A stretch of 64,000 bases of DNA from Winogradskya consettensis (GTDB lineage Bacteria > Actinomycetota > Actinomycetes > Mycobacteriales > Micromonosporaceae): the NCBI RefSeq assembly GCF_018332715.1, contig NZ_BOQP01000057.1:48852-112851 (forward strand). The letters run 5' to 3'. The stretch's first letter is position 1; every line of letters begins with the position of its first letter. Below the pieces are notes generated by a model. The model did no database searches and had not been told where the DNA came from. It was given only the letters and a program-made list of their open reading frames with translations. The translations under genes were made by a program, and so were the position numbers. Shown piece by piece: positions 33,419-42,400 of the stretch.

Positions 33419-34393
33419 ATGATCGTCACGGTGACCCTGAACCCCGCGCTCGACCTGACCTACACGGTCGACGCGCTGGTCCCGCACGGCACCCACCGGG
33501 TGTCCGCGGTGGCCGAGCGTCCCGGCGGCAAGGGGCTCAACGTGGCCGGCGTGCTCGCCCAGCTCGGCGAGCCGGTCGTCGCCACCGGCCTGCTGGGCGG
33601 CTCCACCGGGGCGCGCATCAGCGACCTGCTCGCCGGGCACGGGATCACGGCGGCGTTCGTCCCGATCGCGGGGGAGACCCGGCGCACGGTCGCGGTTGCC
33701 GACGGCGACGACGCGACCGGCTTCTGGGAGCCCGGCCCTCTGGTGAGCGCGCACGAGTGGACAGCCTTCCTTGACCGTTTCCGCGCGCTGGTGGGCGCGG
33801 GCGACGTCGTTGCGCTGAGTGGATCGCTGCCGCCCGGGGTTCCTGCCGACGGTTACGCGACGCTGATCCGGCTGGCCGCCGATGCCGGCGCGCAGACCGT
33901 GCTCGACACCAGTGGCGAGGCGCTGCGCCACGGTCTGGCCGCCCGGCCCGACCTGGCGAAACCCAACGCGGCCGAGCTCGCCGAGCTCTTCCCCGCCGAG
34001 CCCGCCGAGCCCGCCGAGCCCGCCGAGCCCCGTGCGGCCGGTGTGGCCGGTGCGGCCGGTGCGGCCGGTGCTTCTGCTGCGGCCGCCGCGGGTGTGCTGG
34101 CGTGCGGGGCGCGTGCCGTTGTCGTCTCCCGGGGGCCGCTGGGTCTGCTCGCGTCGGATGCCGGCGGGGTCTGGGAGGCCGCTCCCCCCGAGCGTCTCGC
34201 GGGCAATCCGACCGGCGCGGGCGATGCGTGTGTGGCCGCCCTGGCGCGGGGGCTGCGCGATCGCACGCCGTGGCCGGAGCTGCTCGCCGACGCCGTGGCG
34301 CTCTCCGCGGCGGCGGTTGCCGCACCGGTCGCCGGCTCGGTCGACCTGGACACGTACCACCGCCTGCTCCGGGCCCTGCCACCCCGCACCTGA
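33419..34393 (+). CDS. 1-phosphofructokinase / tagatose-6-phosphate kinase family protein
   Basis: 324 residues with the FruK/LacC form of the PfkB fold: MIVTVTLNPALDLTYTVDAL, RPGGKGLNVAGVLAQLGEPV, GDVVALSGSLPPGVPADGYA and the ATP/catalytic NPTGAGDACVAALARGL with the base Asp in GAGD. Both FruK (fructose-1-phosphate) and LacC/AgaZ-type (tagatose-6-phosphate) enzymes share these motifs. The following aldolase and the AgaS-like gene favour tagatose-6-phosphate. Residues about 192-216 are an inserted low-complexity stretch (PAEPAEPAEPAEPRAAGVAG) from two 9-bp tandem repeats. It should sit in a surface loop between the substrate and ATP halves. Confidence 0.88.
   Translation: MIVTVTLNPALDLTYTVDALVPHGTHRVSAVAERPGGKGLNVAGVLAQLGEPVVATGLLGGSTGARISDLLAGHGITAAFVPIAGETRRTVAVADGDDATGFWEPGPLVSAHEWTAFLDRFRALVGAGDVVALSGSLPPGVPADGYATLIRLAADAGAQTVLDTSGEALRHGLAARPDLAKPNAAELAELFPAEPAEPAEPAEPRAAGVAGAAGAAGASAAAAAGVLACGARAVVVSRGPLGLLASDAGGVWEAAPPERLAGNPTGAGDACVAALARGLRDRTPWPELLADAVALSAAAVAAPVAGSVDLDTYHRLLRALPPRT
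33992..34067 (+). repeat. Two in-frame 9-bp tandem arrays in the kinase gene
   Basis: Four perfect CCCGCCGAG units (33992-34027) encode repeated Pro-Ala-Glu, and four GTGCGGCCG units with one substitution (34032-34067) encode Ala/Gly/Val. Both keep the frame. Confidence 0.85.
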
Positions 34394-34433
34394 CCAACCA
34401 CCCCTCACCTGCACCTGATCGGAAGGTCCACCC

Positions 34434-35282
34434 TTGTTCACACCTACCGGCGAGATCGTCGCGGCTGCCCGGGAATCGGGCAGCGGGGTCGGCGCCTTCA
34501 ACGTCATCACGATCGAGCACGCCGAAGCCGTGGTCACCGGGGCGGAGAACGCGGGCCGGCCCGTCGTCCTGCAGATCAGCGAGAACGCGGTCCGCTTCCA
34601 CCACGGCCGGCTCGCCCCGATCGCCGCCGCCGCGCGGTCGATCGCCGAGAGCTCCTCGGTCCCGGTCGGGCTGCACCTCGACCACGTGGTCAGCGACGAA
34701 CTGTTCGACCAGGCCGCCGCGTGCGGATTCGGCTCGGTCATGTACGACGCGTCGCTGCTGGCGTACGAGCAGAACGTCGCCGCCACGGCAGCTGCCGTGC
34801 GCCGGGGGCACGAGCGGGGGCTCTGGGTGGAGAGCGAGCTCGGCGAGATCGGCGGGAAGGACGGCGCGCACGCTCCGGGCGTACGCACCGATCCTGCCGA
34901 GGCGGCGGCCTACGTCGCGGCAACCGGCGTGGACGCCCTCGCGGTCGCGGTCGGCTCGTCGCACGCGATGGCCACCCGCACCGCGCGCCTCGACCACGAC
35001 CTGATCGCCCGCCTGCGCGACGCCGTCGGCGTGCCCCTGGTCCTGCACGGCTCGTCCGGCGTCCCGGACGACGAACTGCGCGCCGCCGTCCGAGCCGGCA
35101 TGGTCAAAATCAACATCGGCACAGCCCTGAACAAGGCCTTCACCGCCGCCGTACGCGAGACCCTCGCCGCCGACCCCAAGCTCACCGACCCCCGCCGCTA
35201 CCTCACCTCCGCCCGCGACGCGATGGCGGAAACGGTCACCGCGGCCCTCCTTCTCCTGGCCCAGCCGGTCACGCCGCGCTGA
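34434..35282 (+). CDS. Class II tagatose/fructose-bisphosphate aldolase
   Basis: 282 residues from a TTG start at 34434 with GGAAGG 7 nt upstream; no ATG or GTG fits better. Class II motifs are intact: GAFNVITIEHAEAVVTGAEN, VGLHLDHVVSDELFDQAAAC with the catalytic Asp and zinc His, GLWVESELGEIGGKDGAH, and VLHGSSGVPDDELRAAVRAG. MVKINIGTALN binds the phosphate. The size and motifs fit GatY/KbaY-type tagatose-1,6-bisphosphate aldolase or the closely related fructose-bisphosphate enzyme. With the kinase before it and the AgaS-like gene it completes a route from tagatose-6-phosphate to triose phosphates. Confidence 0.9.
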   Translation: MFTPTGEIVAAARESGSGVGAFNVITIEHAEAVVTGAENAGRPVVLQISENAVRFHHGRLAPIAAAARSIAESSSVPVGLHLDHVVSDELFDQAAACGFGSVMYDASLLAYEQNVAATAAAVRRGHERGLWVESELGEIGGKDGAHAPGVRTDPAEAAAYVAATGVDALAVAVGSSHAMATRTARLDHDLIARLRDAVGVPLVLHGSSGVPDDELRAAVRAGMVKINIGTALNKAFTAAVRETLAADPKLTDPRRYLTSARDAMAETVTAALLLLAQPVTPR

Positions 35283-35387
35283 CCCCCTCCAGGCTTTCGC
35301 CCCACCCGGTTCCGTCGCGCTGAGCCCTTGCGTGCGTGGTCACGCGACCGGGAAATCGGTGGGTGGCTTGTGCCGTCGGCTGCGATC

Positions 35388-36053
35388 ATGCGGGCCGTGA
35401 ATGACGACGGTTTGTGGTACGCGATGCCGGTGCTTCAGGGTGAGCGGATCCGGCTGGAGCCGCTGGCGATAGAGCACGCGGAGGCCTATCTAGCGGCCGT
35501 GGGCACACCCGAGGAAGCCGCCGAGATCTTCCGATGGCAGAGCCCGGCCGGTGGGGCGCTGGCGGTGCCGGCCACCGTGGACGATGCGCGCGGGCACATC
35601 ATGAGCGCGCTCGCCGCCCGGGCGCGGGGTGAGCGGTTGCCATATGCGCAGATCGAGGTGGCGACCGGGCGGTTCGTGGGGACGACGTCGTTCGCCGGGC
35701 CGGATCCGGTGCTCCGGACGGTGACGATCGGGTACACGTGGCTGGGGCGGGAGTTCTGGGGGAGCGGGTACAACGCCTAGTCGAAGCTGCTCATGCTGCG
35801 CTTCGCGTTCGAGGGGCTGCGGGCGGTCCGGGTCGTGCTGGTCACCGATGTCCGCAATGTCCGGGCGCAGCGGGCGATCGAGCGGCTCGGGGCCGTTCGG
35901 GAAGGAATCCTGCGCAAGCACCGGCGTCGTGCCGATGGTTCCTGGCGGGACACCGTGGTGTTTTCGATCGTGGACGACGACTGGGCTCAGGTGTGTCGCC
36001 GCTCACTTTCGATACGAGACGGTTCCGTATCGGAAAGCCGGCAGCTACCTTGA
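35388..36053 (+). pseudogene. GNAT acetyltransferase interrupted by one amber codon
   Basis: Reading from the ATG at 35388 (or the GTG at 35397) the protein is a RimJ/RimL-type GNAT: LQGERIRLEPLAIEHAEAYL, RFVGTTSFAGPDPVLRTVTI, GYTWLGREFWGSGYNA. A TAG at 35778-35780 then stops it. The same frame continues without any shift as SKLLMLRFAFEGLRAVRVVL, VTDVRNVRAQRAIERLGAVR and DGSWRDTVVFSIVDDDWAQV to 36053. In this family GxGYNA is followed by Glu, so a single GAG to TAG change explains the stop. The C-terminal acetyl-CoA region is lost unless the codon is read through. Confidence 0.85.
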
Positions 36054-36080
36054 TTGACGATACGAAACAGTTCCGTATCG
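36010..36080. promoter_or_regulatory. Twin TetR-type operators and promoter before the MFS gene
   Basis: Two 23-bp sites, 36010-36032 and 36058-36080, share the frame CGATACGARACNGTTCCGTATCG, with perfect 7-bp outer arms. They are 48 bp apart, start to start. A promoter TTGACG (36054-36059) - 16 nt - TATCGT (36076-36081) lies on the second site. The first site overlaps the 3' end of the GNAT remnant. Confidence 0.75.
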
Positions 36081-36110
36081 TATCGCGGTCGAGCTCGGGA
36101 GAGCACACTC

Positions 36111-37706
36111 ATGGATCAACCACAGGCAGTGCAGCCCTCAGCGGGGCATCCCCGGCGCTGGGCCATTCTCGGCGTCCTGGTCATCAGCCTTCTCGTCGTC
36201 GTTCTGGACAACACCGTCCTGAACGTCGCCCTGCGCACCATCGCCGACCCGAAGCACGGCCTCGGGGCCGACCAGGGTCAGCTCGAATGGGCCATCAACT
36301 CCTACACCCTCGTCTTCGCCGGTCTGCTGTTCACCGCCGGCATCATGGCCGACCGGTTCGGCCGGCGGATCAGCCTGGCCCTCGGGCTCGGTGTCTTCGG
36401 CCTGGCGTCGCTGATCTCGGCGTACTCGCAGACGCCCGGGCAGCTGATCGGTGCGCGGGCCCTCATGGGCCTCGGTGCCGCCGCGGTCATGCCGGCGACG
36501 CTGTCCATCATCGCCAACGTGTTCGAGCCGCACGAGCGGGGCCGCGCCATCGGCGTCTGGGCCGGGGCCGTCGGGCTCGCCGTCGCGATCGGGCCGGTCA
36601 TCGGCGGGCTGCTGCTCGAGAACTTCTGGTGGGGCTCGGTCTTCCTGATCAACGTGCCGGTCGTGATCGTCGGCATCGTCCTGCTGTTCGTGCTGGTGCC
36701 CGAGTCGCGTGACCCGAAGCCCGGGCGCATCGACTTCGTGGGCGTGCTGCTGTCCGTCATCGGGCTGTCGCTGCTCACCTATGGCGTCATCACCGGTGGC
36801 GAGGACGGCTTCGGTCACCCGCAGGCCTGGGGGACGCTCGCCGGCGCCGCGATCGTGCTGACCTCGTTCGTGCTCTACGAGCGGCGCATCTCGTTCCCGT
36901 CGCTGGACGTGAAGCTGTTCAAGAACAGCACGTTCTCCGCGTCCACCGGCATGGTCGGGCTCGTGTTCTTCGCGAGCATGGGCGCCATGTTCTTCAGCGC
37001 GTTCTACCTGCAGCTCGTGCGGGGCTACGGCCCGCTGGCGTCCGGCGCGCTGTTCGTCCCGTTCGCCGTGGGACAGCTCGTGTTCGCGCCGCGCAGCGCC
37101 GCCATGGTCAAGCGGTTCGGCCCCAAGGCGGTCGGCACGGTCGGGCTGCTGCTCGTCGCGGCCGGGCTGTTCGGCTGGGTGTTCATCGGGGCGAGCACGC
37201 CCATCTGGATCGTCGGTGCCCTGTTCTTTCTCATGGGTGTCGGTATGGCCAACGTCATGCCGCCTGCCACCGAGACGATCATGGCCGCTCTCCCGCGGGA
37301 GAAGGCCGGCGTCGGATCCGCGGTCAGCAACACCGTCCGGCAGGTCGGCGGCGCCCTCGGCGTCGCGGTGCTCGGAGCGATCCTCTCCTCCTTCTACCGT
37401 GACGACATGGAAGCCGCGACACAGGCCCTGCCTGACGCCGCGCGGGAGGCGGCGCAGGAATCCATTTCCGGTGCGTACGGCGTCGCGTCCCAGTCCGGGG
37501 CCGCGGGGCAGGCGCTGATCTCCAGCGCGAACGACGCCTTCCTGTCGGCGATGCACTACGCCGCCATCGGGACGACCGTCTTCGCCCTGCTCGGCGCGCT
37601 CGTCGCCGCGATCTGGCTGCCGGGCAAGCGCCCCGCGCAGGCACCGGCGGCAACCTCGGCGGAGGGTCTCGCCGAGGAACAGGGAGTGGAACTGGTCGAG
37701 GCATGA
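36111..37706 (+). CDS. MFS drug exporter, DHA2 (EmrB/QacA) type
   Basis: 531 residues from the ATG at 36111, which has a GGGAGAG box; the frame runs open from 36054 but through the operator. About 14 membrane segments. Family motifs: LDNTVLNVALRTIA in the first helix (the DHA2 D1 motif), GIMADRFGRRISLALGLGVF (motif A) and GLAVAIGPVIGGLLLENFWW (motif C of drug:H+ antiporters). It exports a toxic or signalling compound using the proton gradient. The twin palindromes in front and the TetR gene behind it suggest induction by the exported compound. Confidence 0.93.
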   Translation: MDQPQAVQPSAGHPRRWAILGVLVISLLVVVLDNTVLNVALRTIADPKHGLGADQGQLEWAINSYTLVFAGLLFTAGIMADRFGRRISLALGLGVFGLASLISAYSQTPGQLIGARALMGLGAAAVMPATLSIIANVFEPHERGRAIGVWAGAVGLAVAIGPVIGGLLLENFWWGSVFLINVPVVIVGIVLLFVLVPESRDPKPGRIDFVGVLLSVIGLSLLTYGVITGGEDGFGHPQAWGTLAGAAIVLTSFVLYERRISFPSLDVKLFKNSTFSASTGMVGLVFFASMGAMFFSAFYLQLVRGYGPLASGALFVPFAVGQLVFAPRSAAMVKRFGPKAVGTVGLLLVAAGLFGWVFIGASTPIWIVGALFFLMGVGMANVMPPATETIMAALPREKAGVGSAVSNTVRQVGGALGVAVLGAILSSFYRDDMEAATQALPDAAREAAQESISGAYGVASQSGAAGQALISSANDAFLSAMHYAAIGTTVFALLGALVAAIWLPGKRPAQAPAATSAEGLAEEQGVELVEA

Positions 37707-37742
37707 CACCCGTCGTGGCGAGCAAGTGAAACCTCGGTAACA

Positions 37743-38357
37743 ATGGATGACATGACTACCGACACGGAAGCCGGCCAGTGGCGCAAGGCACCTGGCCGGC
37801 CCCGTGACGCCCGGGCCGACGACGCGATCCTCGAGGCCGTGATCGCCCTGCTCAGCTCCGGCCAGAGCGCCGCCGCCATGTCGATGGAGGCGGTGGCGGC
37901 GAAGGCCGGGGTGGGCAAGGCGACGCTCTACCGGCGCTGGCCCAACAAGGAGACGCTGCTCGTCGACGCGATGCTGCGGATGAAGGGCCCGCCGCCGGTC
38001 CCGCAGGGCAGGTCGCTGCGGGAGGACCTGATCCTGCTCGCGACCAGGCCCATCGGCAAGGACAACGAGAAACACACCCGGGCGACGGCCTGCCTGCTTC
38101 CGGAGATCGCCAAGAACCCGGAGCTGTACGACGTCTGGCAGCGCGTCACCGAGCCCCGCCGCAACGTCACCCGCGAGGTGCTGCGCCGCGGTATCGAGAC
38201 GGGTGAGCTGCGGGCTGACCTCGACGTCGAGCTGACCACGCTGATGCTCAGTGCCCCGTCGATGGCGCAGAACCTGTTCCACTTCAACCCCGCTGTGCCG
38301 GCTGAGGGGCTCGCCGAGAAGATCGTCGACGCGATCCTGCGCGGGGCGGCTGCCTGA
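37743..38357 (+). CDS. TetR-family regulator of the MFS exporter
   Basis: 204 residues from the ATG at 37743 (a second ATG at 37752 is possible). The HTH is at about residues 25-70: ADDAILEAVIALLSSGQSAA, MSMEAVAAKAGVGKATLYRR, WPNKETLLVDA. The C-terminal part is the TetR_C_16-like ligand domain with no obvious ligand. It follows the exporter by 36 nt on the same strand and probably binds the two 23-bp palindromes in front of that gene; if cotranscribed it controls itself as well. Confidence 0.92.
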   Translation: MDDMTTDTEAGQWRKAPGRPRDARADDAILEAVIALLSSGQSAAAMSMEAVAAKAGVGKATLYRRWPNKETLLVDAMLRMKGPPPVPQGRSLREDLILLATRPIGKDNEKHTRATACLLPEIAKNPELYDVWQRVTEPRRNVTREVLRRGIETGELRADLDVELTTLMLSAPSMAQNLFHFNPAVPAEGLAEKIVDAILRGAAA

Positions 38358-38360
38358 CCG

Positions 38361-38402
38361 CGGAGCAGGGCGGCCGGCTCAACGCGCGGCCGCGCTGCTC
38401 CG
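38361..38402. terminator. Bidirectional terminator between tetR and the hydrolase gene
   Basis: A 16-bp stem with one mismatch (38361-38376 with 38387-38402, 10-nt loop) between two convergent genes. No T tail, as is common in this genome. Confidence 0.7.
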
Positions 38403-38420
38403 GGCGTACCCCCATGGTGG

Positions 38421-39350
38421 TTATCGGGCCAGGAGCGTGCGCAGAGCCTTGACCACCGTGGCCGGGTCCTCCTCGGCCATGAAGTGGCCGCTCGTCACGG
38501 TGTCGTGGGTGAGGCCGGGGGCCCAGGCCCGCCAGACCGCGGCGGCGTCGTAGCCCAGCGCGGCACCCCAGTCCTGCTGCAGCACGGTCACGGGCATGCG
38601 GAGTTCGGTGCCCGTGTCCCGGGATGCCTGGTCCTCGGCGATGTCGATCCGCGCGGACGCCCGGTAGTCGGCGACGATCGACGGGACCGCCTCGCGCGAC
38701 GCCCGCAGGTACTCGGCGCGGACCTCCGGCGGGATCGAGGCGGGGTCGTTCATCGAGGCTGGGTCGTTCGTCGAGGCTGGGTCGTTCGTCGAGGCGGCGT
38801 CGTTCGTCCAGGCGTCCAGGAAGTACGCGAAGAAGTCGTCCGGGGCCGCACCGATCATCCGCTCCGGGAGACCCGGCGGCTGGGCCATGAGGTACAGGTG
38901 GAACGCGACGGCCGCGTTCACGCCGTGCAGCACGCCCCACATGTCGAGGGTCGGCACGACGTCCAGGATCGCCAGGTGGCTGATCGCCTCCGGGTGGTCC
39001 AGGCCGGCGCGGAAGGCCACCAGGGCACCGCGGTCGTGCCCGGCGAGCGCGAACCGGTCATGGCCGAGCTCCCTGGCCAGCGCGACGATGTCCGCGGCCA
39101 TCGTCGACTTGGCGTACGCCGTACCGTCGCGATCCTCAGGCTTGTCGCTCGCGCCGTAACCGCGCAGGTCCGGGCAGATGACGGTGTGGTCGGCGGCGAG
39201 ATCGGCCGCCACGTGCCGCCACATCAGGTGGGTCTGGGGAAAACCGTGCAGCAGCACGACGGGGGAGCCCGACCCGCCGACGACGGCGTGCAGGGAAACC
39301 CCGTCGGCTACGGGGACGGTGACTCGGTCGAATCCGGTGAACGTGGTCAT
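38421..39350 (-). CDS. Haloacetate-dehalogenase-like alpha/beta hydrolase
   Basis: 309 residues from the ATG at 39350; upstream open frame is shadow. The motifs are those of fluoroacetate dehalogenase and close relatives: VVLLHGFPQTHLMWRHVA, DLRGYGASDKPED, FALAGHDRGALVAFRAGLDH with an Asp nucleophile (Asp106) in place of Ser, and TSGHFMAEEDP with the catalytic His. An Asp nucleophile is expected for dehalogenases and epoxide hydrolases. The lid contains four tandem copies of a six-residue unit (TNDAAS, TNDPAS, TNDPAS, MNDPAS) that other members lack. Substrate is not proven. Confidence 0.85.
   Translation of the reverse strand: MTTFTGFDRVTVPVADGVSLHAVVGGSGSPVVLLHGFPQTHLMWRHVAADLAADHTVICPDLRGYGASDKPEDRDGTAYAKSTMAADIVALARELGHDRFALAGHDRGALVAFRAGLDHPEAISHLAILDVVPTLDMWGVLHGVNAAVAFHLYLMAQPPGLPERMIGAAPDDFFAYFLDAWTNDAASTNDPASTNDPASMNDPASIPPEVRAEYLRASREAVPSIVADYRASARIDIAEDQASRDTGTELRMPVTVLQQDWGAALGYDAAAVWRAWAPGLTHDTVTSGHFMAEEDPATVVKALRTLLAR
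38736..38807 (-). repeat. 18-bp in-frame tandem repeat in the hydrolase lid
   Basis: Four consecutive 18-bp units (38736-38753, 38754-38771, 38772-38789, 38790-38807) encode (T/M)ND(P/A)AS. Only a few substitutions separate the copies, so the expansion is recent. Confidence 0.88.
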
Positions 39351-39431
39351 GCCGCCCAGCCTGCGCGCGGGTGATGAGCGGCGGATGAGCGGCGGATGAG
39401 TGCCGGCTCCTACGATGGTGACTTGAGCGCG

Positions 39432-42400
39432 ATGACATTCAGGGTGCTCGGGACGGTCGGTGCGGTCAGCGCGGGCGGTCCCGTGGCGCTCCGGGGTGCG
39501 CGGCCGCGGGCGGTGCTGGCGCGGCTGCTGATCGCACGGGGGCGGGTCGTCTCCGTCGACCGGCTCGTGGAGGACCTCTGGGAGACACCGCCGGAGGCTC
39601 CGGTCGCGGCCATCCGCACCTTCGTCGCGGATCTGCGGCGGGCCCTGGAACCGGACCGCGTTCCCCGGCAGCCCGCATCGGTGCTGGTCACGACCCCACC
39701 CGGCTATCTGCTCCGGGTCGCGCCCGATGCGGTCGACGCCTGGCTCTTCGAGCGTCTGGTCACCACGTCCGCCGCTGCCGGAGATCCCGGGGAAGTGCTC
39801 GCCAGGCTGGAGGAGGGCCTTGCGCTCTGGGCGGGTCCGCCATTCGCCGAGTACGCCGACCGGGGCTGGGCACGCGCCGAGATCGACCGTCTCGACGAGC
39901 TGCGGATGCTCGCCGTCGAGCGGCGGGCTGCGGCGTTGATGGCGCTCGGGCGGGCCGCCGAGGCTGTCGCCGGGTTGCAGGCGCAGGTGGGGGAGCGGCC
40001 GTTGCGGGAGGACGCGTGGCATCTGCTCGCCACGGCGCTCTACCGGTGCGGGCGCCAGGGTGAGGCGCTCGGTGCGCTGCGGCAGGCCCGGGAGGTCCTG
40101 GTCACGGAGCTGGGCGTCGATCCGGGGCCGCGGCTCAAGCAGCTCGAGGCCGACGTGCTCGCTCAGGCGCCGCACCTTTCGGGGTTGCATCGTGGCGCGG
40201 CGTCTGCGGCGCCACTTGCCGAGCAGTCTGGCGGGCGGGCTGATCCGGGGCGGCGGTTCGTCGGGCGGCGGGGTGAGCTGGGTGAGCTGATGGCTGCTGC
40301 CGGCGAGGCGGAGACTCGGGGCCGGCCGGTGCTTGCGCTCGTCGGTGGGGAAGCGGGCGCGGGGAAGACCGCCCTGGCCGAGGCGCTCGCGCGGGAGCTC
40401 GCCGGGCGTGGCTGGGCGACCGTCTGGGGGCGTAGCCCGGAACACGAGGGCGCGCCGGTCGTCTGGCCGTGGGTGCGGGGCGAGCGGCTGACCGGTGGGA
40501 GCGGGCCGGTGCTGCTGATCGCCGACGACCTGCACCGGGCCGACGGTGACAGCCTCGACCTGCTGACCGGGCTGCTCGATGACCCCGGTGAGGGCGCGGC
40601 TCTGGTGATGGGTACGTACCGCGAACACGAGGTCGGGCAGGCGCTGGGCGGAGCGCTCGCGAGGTTCGCGAAGGCCGAGCCGGTGCGGGTGCGGCTCGGT
40701 GGTCTCAGCGAGGACGAGACCGGTGCGCTGGTCGGGGACGTCGGCGAGCAGGCGACGCGGACGATCTACCGGCGCAGTGGGGGCAACCCGTTCTTCGCGC
40801 GGGAACTGGCCCGGTTGCACGCGTCGGGGTCGGCGATGGGGGACGTTCCGGACGGCGTACGCGATGTCATCCGGCACCGGCTCACCCGGCTGCCGGACGG
40901 CGCGCAGGACGTCCTGCGGCGGGCGGCCGTGCTCGGGCGCGACGTGGACCCCGAGGTGCTGGGCGGGTTCGCGGGCGTGGACGTGCTGGATTCGCTGGAC
41001 GCGGCGCTGGGTGCGGGGTTTCTGAGCGAGTCGGCGGGCGCGGTCCGGTTCACGCACATCCTGGTGCGGGACACGCTCTACGACGACCTGTCCGCGCTGC
41101 GCCGGGGCCGGTGGCACGCGGATGCCGCCGGGGTGCTCGAGAAGGTGCGCCCGGACGATCACGCCGCGCTGGCGCACCATTTCGCGCACGCCGCAGGGGC
41201 CGACGCCGTGATGAAGGCCGCACGCTACGCACGGTCGGCGGCCGAACGGGCAGAAGCGCGCAGCAACCCGCACGAGGCAGCAAGACTGTGGCGCCAATCG
41301 CTCGCGGCCTGCGACCGCGCGGCCCCCGAACGGGCGGGTAGCGCCCGGGCGGCTGGCGACCGGGCGGATGGTGGCCTCGGGCGGGAGCGGTTGACCGCCG
41401 TCATGGGGCTGGGGCGGGCGCTCGCGGTGATCGGGCACCTCGACCGGACGCGGGCGTTGCGGGCGCAGGCGATCACCGAAGCGGCCGGGATGGGCGACCG
41501 TGACCTGCTCGCCCATGTGCTGACCGCGTTCGACGTGCCCGCGATCTGGCCCCGCAACGACGATCAGGAGCTGTCCGGCCGGATCGTCGCGGCGGTCGAG
41601 AGCGCACTTCCGGGAGCACCGGATGCGTTACGCAGCCGGCTTCTCAGCACGCTCGCGCTCGAGTTGCGCGGCGACACCGGCGGCCGGGGCCGGGCGGCGG
41701 CGATCGAGGCCGAGCTGCTCGCCCGGGAGAGCGGCGACCCCGCGCTGCTGGCGCCGGCCCTGAACGCACGGTTCATGCACACGTTCGAGCAGCCCGGTCA
41801 GGCCCCCGCACGCGCGGCTGTCGGCGCGGAGCTGACGGCGCTCGCCGCGGCGCACGGGCTGGTGGTCTTCGAGGTGCTCGGCCGGCTCATCCAGCTGCAG
41901 TCGGCGTGCGCGCTCGGCGACTTCCCGGCGGCGGATCGGCACGCCGCCGCGGCGGATCGGCTCGCGGGCGATTACGACCTGCCGATGGTCGGGGTGTTCA
42001 CCTCGCTCTACAGTGCGCTCCGCGGCGATCGGGACGTGGTTGCGTACCGTCGAGCCTGTGCGCAGCTGGCCGGGGCGCACATGCCCGGAGTGGCGGACGG
42101 CCTGCTGGGTCTGATCCTGGTGTCCGTGGGTGAGACGCCCGGGGGCGGACTGGGACCGTATGAGCCCTGGGCGCGGCCGGGTCTGCTGCTCGCGGCGGGG
42201 AAGCGCGCGGAGGCGGCCGACGCGCTGCGTGCCCTGCCGGAGTCTCCGCACGACCTGCTGTGGGAGGCGCGGCTCTGGCTGGCGGCGCGGGCGGCGATCG
42301 ACCTCGGCGCCCGCGACGTGATGGCGCAACTCTACGAGGAGTTGCTCCCGGCCGCGGGTGAGACGGCCGGGGCACAGAGCGGGATCCTGTCGTTCGGCCC

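Noticed and set aside
39351..41516. Upstream continuation of the hydrolase frame on the minus strand
   Set aside because: Antisense to the SARP gene, no similarity; the hydrolase family start is at 39350.
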